A stretch of 64,000 nucleotides of DNA. Origin: Beta vulgaris subsp. vulgaris. Taxonomy: Eukaryota; Streptophyta; Magnoliopsida; Caryophyllales; Amaranthaceae. The stretch is from positions 46,174,971-46,238,970 of the forward strand of contig NC_079209.1 in NCBI RefSeq assembly GCF_026745355.1, read 5' to 3'. The notes beneath the pieces were generated by a model. That model made no database searches. It was not told where the DNA came from and saw nothing but the letters and a program-made list of their open reading frames with translations. How positions within the stretch are numbered: position 1 is the first letter of the stretch; each line of letters opens with the position of its first letter. Made by a program: the position numbers and the translations under genes. Below are positions 1 through 10,929 of the stretch, in pieces.

Positions 1-828
1 AACTGAACAACTATATTCAACTTGCAAATAATCCAAAGGTTTGATCTTGAATCCAAATCGAAAAGCAATAAACTACGGTTCTTGAATTACTCTCTAGAGA
101 AAACTATGAAAAACAAGGGCTAAACAAAAGAAGAATAAAAGTGTCTTAGTAATGTTCTGATTCTCGTATTTAAAATAAACCTAAAACAAAAAGGACACGT
201 AATACGAAAATAACTCGAAAATCATTAAAACACGCGTGCCAGACCAATCGCTCGATCAGGCCACACATCCCCGATTGAATCAATCGGGCTAAACAAATTT
301 ATCTCAGCCCAAAATGACACATGCCCGATGTAATCGGGCCAAAATCGGGCCGTCTAATTTTCTTCATCAGTGCACACGGCAGCAGACACAATCATGCCCG
401 ATGGAATCGGGTCGTCCCGCCCGATCGGGCTTGAACAGCAAATTACGAACGGGCGAAGGGGGACCGATTGTGCCCACAACAAAACAGCTTGTTGTCACTC
501 GTGGATGCCCGATCGGGCTTAGGACGCCTATGTGACCGGGCTTGGACCATTTTCGTCGTTCTGCCAAGTCTCTAATCTTCTTTTGCTCAAGGGTCCCGGA
601 AAGTGTCCTCGAGACCTTGAAACACAGCATCAAACCTCTCCAATCCAGTGTAGCGGCCATATAATATTAGAAAATTAGGAAATAATTCCCTAAAACCTGC
701 AATTCGACACAAACCAGAAAACCAAAACTAGATGGAGAAAGTTAGCATAAACTGGCTCCTAAGAGCACCATTGACATCCTTTTTAGCTTATAAGTAGGGT
801 GAAAACTTTATATAAAACCATAAAAACA
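1..828 (-). mobile_element. LTR-like repeat rich in GCCCGATCGGGC, copy A (one end outside the window)
   Basis: Read on the minus strand, this stretch matches the repeat at 22160-22922 over most of its length. Shared blocks include the start (ATGGTTTTATATAAAGTTTTC, beginning near 825), a block reading GGTGCTCTTAGGAGCC-like, a GC-rich core at about 240-540 with many GCCCGATCGGGC-type palindromes, and the end block reading TTCAAGATCAAACCTTT. The outer boundary on the minus strand looks like TGTTTTTATGG, beginning at 828, which fits an LTR starting with TG. The other end appears to lie at or just before position 1. No coding region is seen. It abuts the Harbinger pseudogene. I infer an LTR; a non-LTR element with GC-rich palindromes is the alternative. 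Confidence 0.6.
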
Positions 829-895
829 TTTCTTCGATGGGTATGTACACAAAACAACAAAGTTATGCGACTCTACTGAACAATATTGCAATGCA

Positions 896-1856
896 ATGGA
901 GTACATTGATAGAGATCGTGAAGCTGCAAACACAAGGTTAATAAACGATTACTTTGTTGATCGTCCATTATACCCAGAATCTATGTTTCGACGTAGATTT
1001 CGTATGTGTAGGTCTCTATTCATTCGAGTTATGGAGGCAGTTAGTGCGAAACAGCATAAATACTTTGAGCAATGTCCCGATGCTACTGGGAAACTATGAG
1101 CCACTCCTATCCAGAAATGCACAGCATCGTTGAGGATGCTAACCTACAGGGTAGCAACTTATTCAATTGATGAGTACATCAAAATAGCTCAGTGAACTAC
1201 AAAAGCAAGCCTTGCTCCCTTTAATAAAAGGGTTCGAGAAGCGTTCACATAAGAGTACTTGAGGAGGCCTACCATTACAGATTTGCAGCACCTCCAATAT
1301 GATGGAGAAAAACGGGGATTTTCGGGCATGACGGGCAGTATAGATTGCATGCATTGGCAATGGAAAAACTGTTTGCGTGCTTGGAAAGGATTAGACCAAG
1401 GAAGGAGTAAATCTGCAACGGTTATCTTAGAAGTTGTTGCCTCTGGTCACTTATGGATATGGCCCGTATTTTTTGGAACAACTGGAACTTGCAACGACAT
1501 CAACGTGTTGCAACGATCTCCGGTGTTTGATGATTTATATCAAGGTAATGCCCCTCAAGTGAACTATAGAGTCAATGGGAACACATATAACAAAAGATAC
1601 TATCTAAACTGATAGGATATATCCTAAGTGGGTCGTGTTCATCCCAGCGATTCGACTCCCAATGAATCACGTGGATTAATTGTTCACTGAGCTACAAGAA
1701 TCGGTCTGAAAAGATGTTGAGCGAGCCTTTGGTGTTCTTCATTCATGTTTCGCAATAATACAAAGATCAAGTCTTCTATGGGATGAAACTTTGTTGTGGG
1801 AGATAATGTTGGCTTGTATAATTCTTCAAAATATGATTGTTGAGGATGAGCGATAT
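896..1856 (+). pseudogene. PIF/Harbinger transposase pseudogene (ALP1/HARBI1-like), 5' part
   Basis: This encodes most of a plant PIF/Harbinger DDE transposase (DDE_Tnp_4 type), a nuclease that cuts and pastes its own element. The start at 896 opens with MEYIDRDREAAN and RRRFRM, typical of this family. Reading frame is lost at 1098 (stop) and near 1195 and 1253. A second open stretch (1259-1612) holds the catalytic segment GMTGSIDCMHWQWKNC with the first Asp and GTCNDINVLQRSP with the second Asp. After another stop at 1610 the family-typical ERAFGVLHS, with the catalytic Glu, and LACIILQNMIVEDE are readable up to 1856. There the LTR element 1857-10175 interrupts the gene; the missing end is found at 10176-10414. 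It cannot make a functional transposase. Confidence 0.9.
1852..1856. repeat. Target site duplication GATAT (left copy)
   Basis: The five bases before the LTR element (1852-1856) are GATAT, and the five after it (10176-10180) are GATAT as well. A 5-bp duplication is the normal signature of LTR retrotransposon integration. It fixes both element borders and shows that the two LTRs belong to one insertion. Confidence 0.93.
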
Positions 1857-3342
1857 TGTTAGTGTTTTATTTTAATTACCGCAAGTGTATGGTGTCGTAG
1901 CACATACGGGTCAAACTCAGGGAGGTGCAAGATTAATCACTACTTGATTTTAGATTATAATATAGTTACACGATTCAGAAATGAGGAAGAATATATAAAC
2001 TAAAAGCTAAACTAATGATAAAATATGACAAACTATATGAATATGATGATTAGAGCACTAAGATTAAGCATCACCACTAATATGAGTTGATCAAACCATA
2101 ATTCACATCCCAGTTATTCAATTATAGCTTAGGCGAGATTGACATTCCCTTATGAATCAGTAATAAAAAGCACAGCTGTGAACCGAAACTAAATACTTGG
2201 TCGTTCCTCAATACGTAGAGCTCACTTTCGTGATAGCAACAGGCCTAATTAATTAACATGCATGTCTCCTATTTTCATGGCTTACACACATAATTAGAAG
2301 CATTAAGAACCAATATCAAATAATTCCCAATTCTAATTTTCACCTATTTTCATGGGAGAATTCAAATAAATAACAAGATTATCTAAATTAAGACCCAACT
2401 TTCGTTGATGAACTCAATTAATAAAATAACAATTAGCATCGAACAAATATTCCTAATTCCAACTCCAACTTTCGTTGATAACATAAAACTAGGGCTAAAT
2501 CAAGATGCACAATTGACAATAACAACAATCTTGTCAAACCCTAAACATATTTCAATAACATGGGAATTAGAGAAGAATTTACATGATCAATCCATACTAG
2601 GGCTCAACTCAATCTTAGATAAAAAGACTACTCACTAATCATGGCAGAAAGAGCAATAAACATAACGAAAAACATAAATAAAATAATAATAAGAAGAGAT
2701 GAGAGAATAAAACTTGATTGAATTGAAGAAGAATATGAAAGCTTGAATCTTGAATCTCTAAAGTAGCAATAGGAATTAAACTAGTGGGGAACCAAATTAC
2801 AAGATAAGGAAGCCAAATAAATCATTAAATGGCCGAAATCATTAAAATCGCGTGCGCGTAAGAAGTTTCTGGCAGACTGGACCAACGTTCGAAGCCCATA
2901 TCTCTCAAAATACAACTCCCCTTGGGCCGTGCGACCTATCGTTGGAAAGCTATTCAAGCCTACTTTCCAACACCACTGGAATTAGACCAATATCAGCATC
3001 AAGTCAGAAGTTATAGATAAAAGAGTGAGCATGACTCGATTTCCACAATTCTATCAATGAATCTCAACTCCAACTTAGCTCCAATTTGCATTCAAATACA
3101 TCTAAAATGATCCTTATCAATGTAGCTTGCTTCCAATTGCTCCTAAGTGCTCAAGCTTCTCCAATAATACTCCAATTATGTTCTCGATACCTGAAATTCA
3201 TCAAAGAATACCAAATACGCACAAGAGGAGTAATATTTCGCATATTAAGTAAAAGCACGCAATTATGAACTAGAATGCACCTAAATGCTCCTAGAATGCA
3301 ACCTAAATGCAACTAAAACCTATATAAAAATACGACACATCA
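1857..3342 (-). repeat. 3' LTR of the gag-only element
   Basis: It begins TGTTAGTGTTTTAT and ends ACATCA in plus reading, and aligns along its whole length with 8582-10175. Few base differences are visible by eye, but it lacks about 118 bp present in the other LTR (9494-9611) between two copies of AAACTA. Just inside it (3343-3376) the minus strand reads CTTGAGGACAAGCAATGG then CTTGGTAGAGTT, a degraded polypurine tract. Confidence 0.92.
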
Positions 3343-6196
3343 AACTCTACCAAGCTAAACCATTGCTTGTCCTCAAGCAAATAGACATAGGCATTGGGAA
3401 AGGAAGACAGCCTACAATATGGGACTACGATAGGGCCAAGCACACAACCAAGAACACGAGAGATACAATTACTACACGAACGAAGCATCGAAACATTCTC
3501 AAGAAAAACCGCATAGCACGTCATGTAATGCAATCAACCCTCTTAGCATACCACATACCATCTCCCCCAAGCTAAACTTAACCAAACTTGAGATACCTCA
3601 CTTTAGTCATGTGCACTTGTACTCTCATGTGTTTATGGCATAATCAATATCAATCAACCTAAACCATGTCGACTCAAATGAAGCATTTACTCTTTAACTT
3701 TGACTATCAACTCACTTTTCACTCGAAATTATAACGCAAAAAGATCATGATGACTTTCAAGGGTTGTAATGGGGCTGAGATTATAGGTAGGAAATATATT
3801 TGGAAATGTGGTGTTAAAAGCCAACTAGTGGAGAAAACAACATTTTAACATCTATGGCCATTAGATGCAAACGTCACAAAAACTTCTAGAGAGTTCAACA
3901 TCACATTCCATTAAATCAACAAAGTACCTATGTTTATCAACTCCAACCAATTTCATTGACCTTTTATTCGATCATTTTATTTTTATTTTCATTTTTTCAG
4001 AATCATTTTTCACAACTTCTTCATCATTCTTTCCATTTTGCACTTTCACAATATTTCAAGCAACTTTCTTTCAACATATTTCCTTCCAATAATTACCACA
4101 AAAACACAAACTCAAGCTCAAAACATAAACTTTGATGCTAATCCACTTAGCAAGGCTTAGGTAGAGAAATCATAAAAGGCTTAAGGCTTGTAATGTAGGT
4201 ATTAATTCATAACAAAGTCAGGAAAGGCTCGGCGGGGCTAGAGAAAGGATAATATATACGAAAAGAAATATCTCTGGAAGTTCAGAACACTGAAAAGAAC
4301 GCCTCAATCATATCCAAATCCTTATAAAGTCAAGTGTCAAAGAATACCAAGTCAAAGTCAAGATCCATGCAACAAATGAGGAACTAATCACACATGAAAG
4401 AACATAACTGAAATTGATATGTCAATTTATAGGCACAAAAGCTCACGTGGGTTAAGATGTCTAAAAAGTAAGGTTAAATCAAGCTAGAGAGAGAGATCAA
4501 ACAATCTTACCACAAGCAATCAATTGCGATACAATCATGCTATGAAGAAACATGAATGAGATGAATTACGCTTAAGACTGTAGTAAGGATATCAACAAGG
4601 TTCTCAAATAGTGCTAGCGATAGTCCCATAAATGCAACTAAGATGAGATGTAAACTAATATGCTGGTGCAACTAAGAAAGCAGTACAATTTTTTTTGGTT
4701 ACACGTAAACTCCCAATCCTAATGAGCAATACAAACCGTGTAACAATCCTAAGAAAGCAATCAAAACTACACTAAAAAGTAGTAGATGATAGAATATTCC
4801 TCCCCCAAGCTAAAATTTGCAGTGTCCTCACTGCAAGAAATGAAATTAGAAAAGGAACATAATCAAACCACATCGACCACCAAATCAACAAACATACCCA
4901 CAGACACACCAAACCACCACTATTGTCGCACACAAATGCAAACAACCAAAAAAAAAAAAGAGAAATCAATGGCGTCATAAAAACGCAACAAGTATAGCGA
5001 TACAAATAGGATCCAAGCAGAAACTGAACGAAAAATTCAGAATATCAACAAGATAGACTAAAGAAGCTTACTACCCAGTTTAATGGGAAAACGGTCGTAT
5101 AAGCTCAAAAGTGATGTCACAATGCTTCTTGAAAACCAACTTGAACCAAGTTGTAGCCGACTTGCACGAATCCTAAAACAACCATCAATATAAAAAAAAG
5201 GAAAAAGAAACTAGGTGAAAGAAAAAAGTGAAAAAAAAAAAAAAAAAAAAAACTAACTAAAAAGGAAAAGAAAAAGAAAAAGAAAGAATAGAAAAAAAAA
5301 AAAAAATAGAAAGAAAACAAGGAAAACGGAGAGGAAAGAACAGGGGAGGGGGGATGGCGTTGTTGGTGTGTGCGGAATGGTGGACGTCAGAGCGAATCAA
5401 TGCAGGGGCGGCGGAAGTCGGCGGCGGTGCGCCGGAGTTGGATGTGATGGTGATGGGGATAGTGCAGCATGCAGTGGAACGCCACAAACTCGCTGCGGAT
5501 GAGGACGGTGGTGTCGCGCTGGTGGTTTGCTGACGTGGCGTGGTCGTCGGTGGTCGGCAGGTCAGGGGGTGGAGGAAAGGGATGCGGTAATGGAGGTGCG
5601 AAACTGATGGTGGAAAGAAAAAAAAACGTAGAAACAGGGGAGGGGGTTGGCATTGGTGGTTTGGTACGTCAGCGCGGTCGTCTGTCGGTGGGGTGGTGTG
5701 AAACTGAGATGGAAGCGGAATCCGGTGAGGGTGGCGCAGGTGGGAGGTGGGGAAGGGAGCGCGGCGTCATGAGCAGGACTGTAGCTGCGTCCCAATATAT
5801 GGGGATGATGATGCAGTGATGATGATGAGGCAGGATGATGATGTTTAAATCCTTCTATCTCCAAAAACGCGGGTCGCGTTTCATGCCGCGAGTCGCGGTA
5901 TTTGCCATGTGTCGCGGTATTTGCCACGATTCGCGGTAAGCTCTCGACGTTTTTACCGCGAGACGAGTCATTTTTCCGCGACTCGTCTTTTTGGAGATCT
6001 TCTAACAACTTCTTTTCTACGTTTTTTTTCTTTCATAAACCTATAAACACACCAAAGACACACAAAAATATCAATGTAAATAACATCACACAAAAAGGAA
6101 AAATCAAAGAAAATGAAAATGAAAAAAAAAATGTGTAAACGCGGGTTGCCTCCGAAAAGCGCTCGTTTAAAGTCAATGAGCTCGACTCCTTTAAGA
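3343..6196 (-). other. Non-coding internal region of the gag-only element
   Basis: There is no supported coding region here, although pol would normally occupy such a place. On the minus strand three polypurine-like motifs occur: GCTTGGGGGAG at about 4798-4812 and 3563-3577, and a decayed form at about 3343-3356 next to the LTR. A homopurine, A-rich block (5190-5340) is followed by a GC-rich block (5340-5830). Then comes a stretch dense in CGCGAGTCGCGG-type words at 5865-5990. Open frames across 5117-6008 are low in complexity and look accidental. Confidence 0.6.
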
Positions 6197-6832
6197 TCAT
6201 GTGGCATTTGGTGGAAGAGATATCGCATCACCCTTGAGACTCCAGTGAGGTGAGTCAACATCTCTACCCTTCATAGGTGACACATTTACCCATTTGTCAA
6301 CAACATGGATGCGATAACAAGTATCTCCCAAAGAAGGAATATGCATAGCTTTATGGAGTTCAAATTCCGTCTTGTTTTCACCCACGTTGAGGGACAACTT
6401 ACCATGCTTCACATCAATCAAAGCTCCAGTAGTAGCAAGACATGGTCTACCTAGTATAATAAGAGTGTGCACATCTTCCAGCATCTCCATAATAAAGAAA
6501 TCGCATGGGATAGTTAACTTGCCAACTTGGAGGGGTACATTCTCTAAAACACCCAAAGGATATCGTATAGATCGATCTGCTAGTTACAGGGAGACACGAG
6601 TAGGGCGAAGATCACCAAAATTGAGCTTTTTGAAGATAGCATTAGGCATGAGACTTACGCTGGCTCCAAGATCACAAAGTGTCCTTTGAATAGTTACATC
6701 CCCAATAGAACATGGAATAGTGAAGCTTCCAGGATCATTAAGCTTTGGAGGGAGTGTATTCAGAAGAATGGCACTACACTCTTGAGAGAGCTCCACCGTA
6801 GTAGCTTCACAAATCTTCTTCTTCTTAGACAT
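6197..6832 (-). pseudogene. Retroviral-type aspartic protease region of the gag-only element (broken)
   Basis: The first part (6832-6584) contains LPPKLNDPGSFTIPC and the active-site motif DLGASVSLMP, typical of the protease of Athila-like gypsy elements, which cuts the gag polyprotein. The frame is interrupted near 6584 and resumes at about 6556 with VGKLTIPCDF and the flap/C-terminal motif IILGRPCLATTGALIDV, ending at 6197. The catalytic Asp is kept, so the decay is in the frame rather than in the motif. Coding stops after this domain with no RT following, which is unusual for gypsy elements. Confidence 0.85.
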
Positions 6833-6961
6833 AAGTTGCTTTAAGGATTTAGCATAGGCAGGGATTTAGCAAATGGCCTCAAGAAACGGGATTTTAAGAT
6901 GAACATCTTTCAATAACTCAAGAAACTTCCCGTACTTCTTCTCTATTCTAGCCTTTGCCAA

Positions 6962-8464
6962 TCAATAAAGGAAAGGAGCCGGCTCTACATAAACTCTAGC
7001 AGGCTTTGATGGAGCTTTCTCAACCTCTTCAATAATGTCATCTTTATCAACCTTCGATGATGTCACAATAGGCTTCATTGGTTCCTCTAAAGTCTTTCCA
7101 CACCTCAAAGTGATTGCACTTACATTGTGATGATTCTTAGGATTTTGTTCTGGTTGCCCTGGAAATTGGGGAGGTGCCTTCTGAAGCTGGGTTACCTGTT
7201 GAGTCACATGTGACATTTGTTGGGCTAGCTGTGCAATCTGGGTGTCAACTATCTTGTTGTGAGCATCAAGTTTATCAAACTTCTTATTCGTTTCCTCGGA
7301 GATTGCTAAGAGTCTTTCTAGCAAGAATCAGTATATGACTTTTGAGGGGGTTGTTGAGAGGGTGGACCTTGTTGTCTCTACTGAAACCCAGGGGGGTTAG
7401 AGTTGCGTGGTGCTTGATGTTGAGTGTTGTTCCAAGAGAAGTTCCCATGATTCCTCCAACCAGGATTGAAAGTATTCGAGTAAGGATCATTTCTAGGTCT
7501 AACATCACCATACACAGCATTGACTTGCTCTTGTTCCACAATACTCATATCTGGAGACATGGAATTTGCTTTATTTCCTTGGAAAGCATTCATCTCGGCA
7601 TTAGCACCAACTGATATACTCTTGATTTGTTGAGACAAAGCATCAACCTTACTAGAGAGTGAAGTTATTGCATCGACCTCATACACGCGCCTTCTTAGAT
7701 GTAGATCGTTCACTAGACCAATGGTAGCTATTGGCGGCCATCTTCTCGAGCAATGCCTTGGCTTGAGCAGCTGTCTTACCCATGAGAGCACCCCCGTTTG
7801 CAGCATCAATAGAAATTCGAACATCATGAGCCAACCCATTATAGAATGTCTGGATAAGGAGCCATGTTGGAATCTCATGATGAGGACACTGCCTTTGTAA
7901 ATCCTTGTACCTTTCCCAAGCTTCATAGAGTGATTCACCATCCAGTTGAGTAAAGGATGTGATGGCATTACACAGCTTGGCAGTCTTTCCTAGAGGAAAG
8001 TACTTCTGACAGAAAGTAGTGGCTAAATTATTCCAATTTGTGAACTTGTTCGCTTCATGACTCTTCAACCATTCTTTTGCTCTGTCCCGCAAGGAGTAGG
8101 GGAATAGGCAGAGGCAAAGAGCTTCATCAGAAGCCCCATTTATCTTCACAGTGTCACATTTCTCAAGAAAAGAATTGATATGTTCATTGGGGTTCTCCAT
8201 AGGGCTGTCACTAAACTGATCTTGTTGAATGAAGTGGATCAGTTGGATTTTGATCTCAAAGTTGTTGGCCTCTACAGCAGGCCGGGCAATGCTAGATGTA
8301 GATGTGACATCTGGCATGTTATACTCTCGAAGAGGACGAGCCATTGGTTCTCTCCGTAAATTTTCCTGCTCCTTTCTTCTTCTCTCAGCATTGAGTCTCC
8401 TAGCTGTGGCTTCTATCTCGGGATCAAAGACCACGTGATCTACAGATCGCGATCGCCTGCGCAT
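6962..8464 (-). pseudogene. gag of the gag-only element (frameshifted)
   Basis: Gag forms the particle that packages element RNA. The start chosen is the Met at 8464 (MRRRSRSVDH); an in-frame Met at 8503 is also possible. The retrotrans_gag domain is clear: NNFEIK, PNEHINSFLEKCDT, LFPYSLRDRAKEWL, YFPLGKTAKLCNAITSF, GESLYEAWERYKDL, PTWLLIQTFYNGL. The frame shifts near 7690; the next part (VYEVDAITSLSSKVDAL onward) runs to a stop at 7378. A third part (7324-6962) holds a glutamine-rich coiled segment (IAQLAQQMSHVTQQVTQLQ) and AITLRCGK. Each frame keeps recognisable family sequence, so the breaks are recent on this scale. Confidence 0.88.
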
Positions 8465-8557
8465 TCGAAAACAACAACTAGTGAAGAAATTAACAAGAAA
8501 CAAAGTAAAAAGTGTAATCTATTAAATCTATAATCAAAATAATTCTAATCCGTAGCC

Positions 8558-8575
8558 TCCCTGGCAACGACGCCA
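8558..8575 (-). promoter_or_regulatory. tRNA primer binding site (tRNA-Asp type)
   Basis: Read on the minus strand, six bases inside the 5' LTR, the 18 bases are TGGCGTCGTTGCCAGGGA. From memory, the 3' end of plant tRNA-Asp pairs with TGGCGCCGTTGCCGGGGA, so this site matches with two changes. Reverse transcription of gypsy elements starts at this site. It fixes the element's orientation as minus. Confidence 0.85.
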
Positions 8576-8581
8576 AAAACT

Positions 8582-10175
8582 TGTTAGTGTTTTATTTTAA
8601 TTAAGTGTACGGTGTCCTAGCACATATGGGCGAACTCAGGGAGGTGCAAGATTAATCACTACTTGATTTTGGATTATAAAATAGTTACACAATTCAGAAA
8701 TGAGGAATAATCTATAAATTAAAAGCTAAACTAATGATAAAATATGACAAACTATATGAATATGATGATTAAAGCACTAAGATTAAGCATCACCAATAGT
8801 ATGAGTTGATCAAACCATAACTCACATCCCAGTTAATTAATTATAGCTTAGGCGAGATTGACATTCCCTTATGACTCAGTAATAAAGCACAGCTGTGAAC
8901 CGAAACTAAATACTCGGTCATTCCTCAATACCTAGAGCTCACTTTCGTGATAGCAAAAGGCCTAACTAACATGCATGTCTCCTATTTTCATGGCTTACAC
9001 ACATAATTAGAAGCATTAAGAACCAATATCAAATAATTCCCAATTCTAATTTTCACCTATTTTCATGGGAGAATTCAAATCAATAACAAGATTATCTAAA
9101 TTAAGACCCAACTTTCGTTGATGAACTCAATTAATAAAATAACAATTAGCATCGAACAAATATTCCTAATTCCAACTCCAACTTTCGTTGATAATATAAA
9201 ACTAGGGCTAAATCAAGATGCACAATTGACAATAACAACAATCTTGTCAAACCCTAAACATATAATTCAATAACATGGGAATTAGAGAAGAATTTACATG
9301 ATCAATCCATACTAGGGCTCAACTCAATCTTAGATAAAAAAGACTACTCACTAATCATGGCAAAAAGAGCAATAAACATAATGAAAAACATAAATAAAAT
9401 AATAATAAGAAGAGATGAGAGAATAAAACTTGATTGAATTGAAGAAGAATATGAAAGCTTGAATCTTGAATCTTCAAAGTAGCAATAGGAAATAAACTAC
9501 GGCATAAAACTAGAGAGAAAACTAGAGAGGAAAATAACGTGATATTGAAAAGTGAGTAATTAGATGTCCTGTTCTAATTAGAAAACCTCTAATATATTGT
9601 TCTAACTTCTAAAACTAGTGGGGAACCAAATTACAAGATAAGGAAGCCAAATAAATCATTAAATGGCCGAAATCATTAAAATCGCGTGCGCGTAAGAAGT
9701 TTCTAGCAGACTGGGCCAACTATCGAAGCCCATATCTCTCAAAATACAACTCGCCTTGGGTCGTGCGACCTATCGTTGGAAAACTCTTCAACCCTACTTT
9801 CCAACGCCACTGGAATCAGACCAATATCAGCATCAAGTCAGAAGTTATAGATAAAAGAGTGAGCATGACTCGATTTCCACAATTCTATCAATGAATCTCA
9901 ACTCCAACTTAGCTCCAATTTGCATTCAAATCATCCAAAATGATCCTTATCAATGTAGCTTGCTTCCAATTGCTCCTAAGTGCTCAAGCTTCTCCAATAA
10001 TACTCCAATTATGTTCTCGATACCTGAAATTCATCAAAGAATACCAAAAACGCACAAGAGGAGTAATATTTCGCATATTAAGTAAAAGCACGCAATTATG
10101 AACTACAATGCACCTAAATGCTCTTAGAATGCAACCTAAATGCAACTAAAACCTATATAAAAATACGACACATCA
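8582..10175 (-). repeat. 5' LTR of the gag-only element
   Basis: This is the longer of the two LTRs (1594 bp against 1486 bp). It keeps the segment around 9494-9611 that is missing from the left copy. Ends are TGTTAG and CATCA in plus reading. The primer site lies directly inside it and the GATAT duplication directly outside it. Confidence 0.92.
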
Positions 10176-10180
10176 GATAT
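10176..10180. repeat. Target site duplication GATAT (right copy)
   Basis: It is identical to 1852-1856 and marks the right border of the gag-only element. Confidence 0.93.
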
Positions 10181-10414
10181 ACATATCAGAATTATGGAGA
10201 CATGCCAGAATTCGAGCAAGAAAATAGGACAGCAATTAGTGGATCAACGTGCACAAACTATTATGTGCAACCTGGTCGAATTAATGATATTGGAAAGGAA
10301 TGATATATGGAAAGGCGGGTTGCTGCATGGGATAGAAATGTTCACAACGCCTTACAACGATACTTGGCTCAACATATTTGGCAAATTAATTACCAGTCTA
10401 CCAATGACGATTGA
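10176..10414 (+). pseudogene. PIF/Harbinger transposase pseudogene, 3' part
   Basis: Directly after the LTR element the Harbinger reading frame resumes: YQNYGDMPEFEQENRTA, YYVQPGRINDIG, then after a stop near 10301 RRVAAWDRNVHNALQRYL and AQHIWQ. This is the usual C-terminus of ALP1-like transposases. The frame closes at 10412-10414. Joined to 896-1856 it accounts for the whole protein length, so the LTR element landed inside an existing transposase gene. Internal stops show that it is dead. Confidence 0.85.
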
Positions 10415-10929
10415 AGATCTAAATTATTTCAATATTTTATTTAAAATTAATTGTATGGTACTTTGTTCAATTTCATCTATGTTTTTTAAATGAATTTATG
10501 GTTTTTTTGCATATTTATTGGTCGTTATTATTAACAATTAGTGTAATTGTCGAACTAAACAGCAAAGGAAAAATGGGTCAACTAGTGTAATTAAAAATAA
10601 CGCTTTTTTGTTAACATAATATAATTAATGATTTAATCCGATTAATTAGAAGGTAATTATTCAATTATATTACTATGTTTTGATTTCATTAATATTATCT
10701 AAAATTAACGTGATGAATCAAACTATTTTATTGATATTGGTGGGGTATGGAAAGTAGAAGAGAGAAAAGGAGGTGGGGTATGGAAAAGTAGGAGAGAGAA
10801 GGTAAATGGCGAGGTTAATGAATGTAGGTATGGAATTGTGAAATGGAGAGGGTGGGTGATAAAGTTAGTGGAAAGTGATGTGGACGAATGAGGTGAGGAG
10901 AGAGAAATAAGGGGATGTTGATGAATGTG
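10415..10929. other. No gene seen
   Basis: AT-rich sequence with no supported coding region. The purine-rich stretch 10735-10920 yields long but low-complexity open frames on the minus strand that I take as accidental. Confidence 0.5.

Larger units (their letters stand above)
1857..10175 (-). mobile_element. Non-autonomous Ty3/gypsy LTR retrotransposon with gag and protease only (TR-GAG-like)
   Basis: This is a complete LTR element in minus orientation, 8.3 kb long. It is bounded by two similar LTRs (1857-3342 and 8582-10175, TG...CA ends) and a perfect GATAT target duplication. Next to the right-hand (5') LTR is an 18-base primer site fitting the 3' end of plant tRNA-Asp. The internal region codes for gag (about 8464-6962) and an aspartic protease region (6832-6197), both in broken frames. 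No reverse transcriptase, RNase H or integrase motif is visible in the remaining 2.9 kb (3343-6196). Gag and the primer site resemble the Athila-type non-chromovirus lineages. Elements with LTRs and gag but no pol are known as TR-GAG; they depend on enzymes from related full elements. Inserted into the Harbinger pseudogene. Confidence 0.9.

Noticed and set aside
5117..6008. Long open frames on both strands in the purine-rich and GC-rich blocks of the gag-only element
   Set aside because: Composition is poly-Phe/Ser or Pro/Thr/His from simple sequence; overlapping frames on both strands are all open, and none resembles a protein family.
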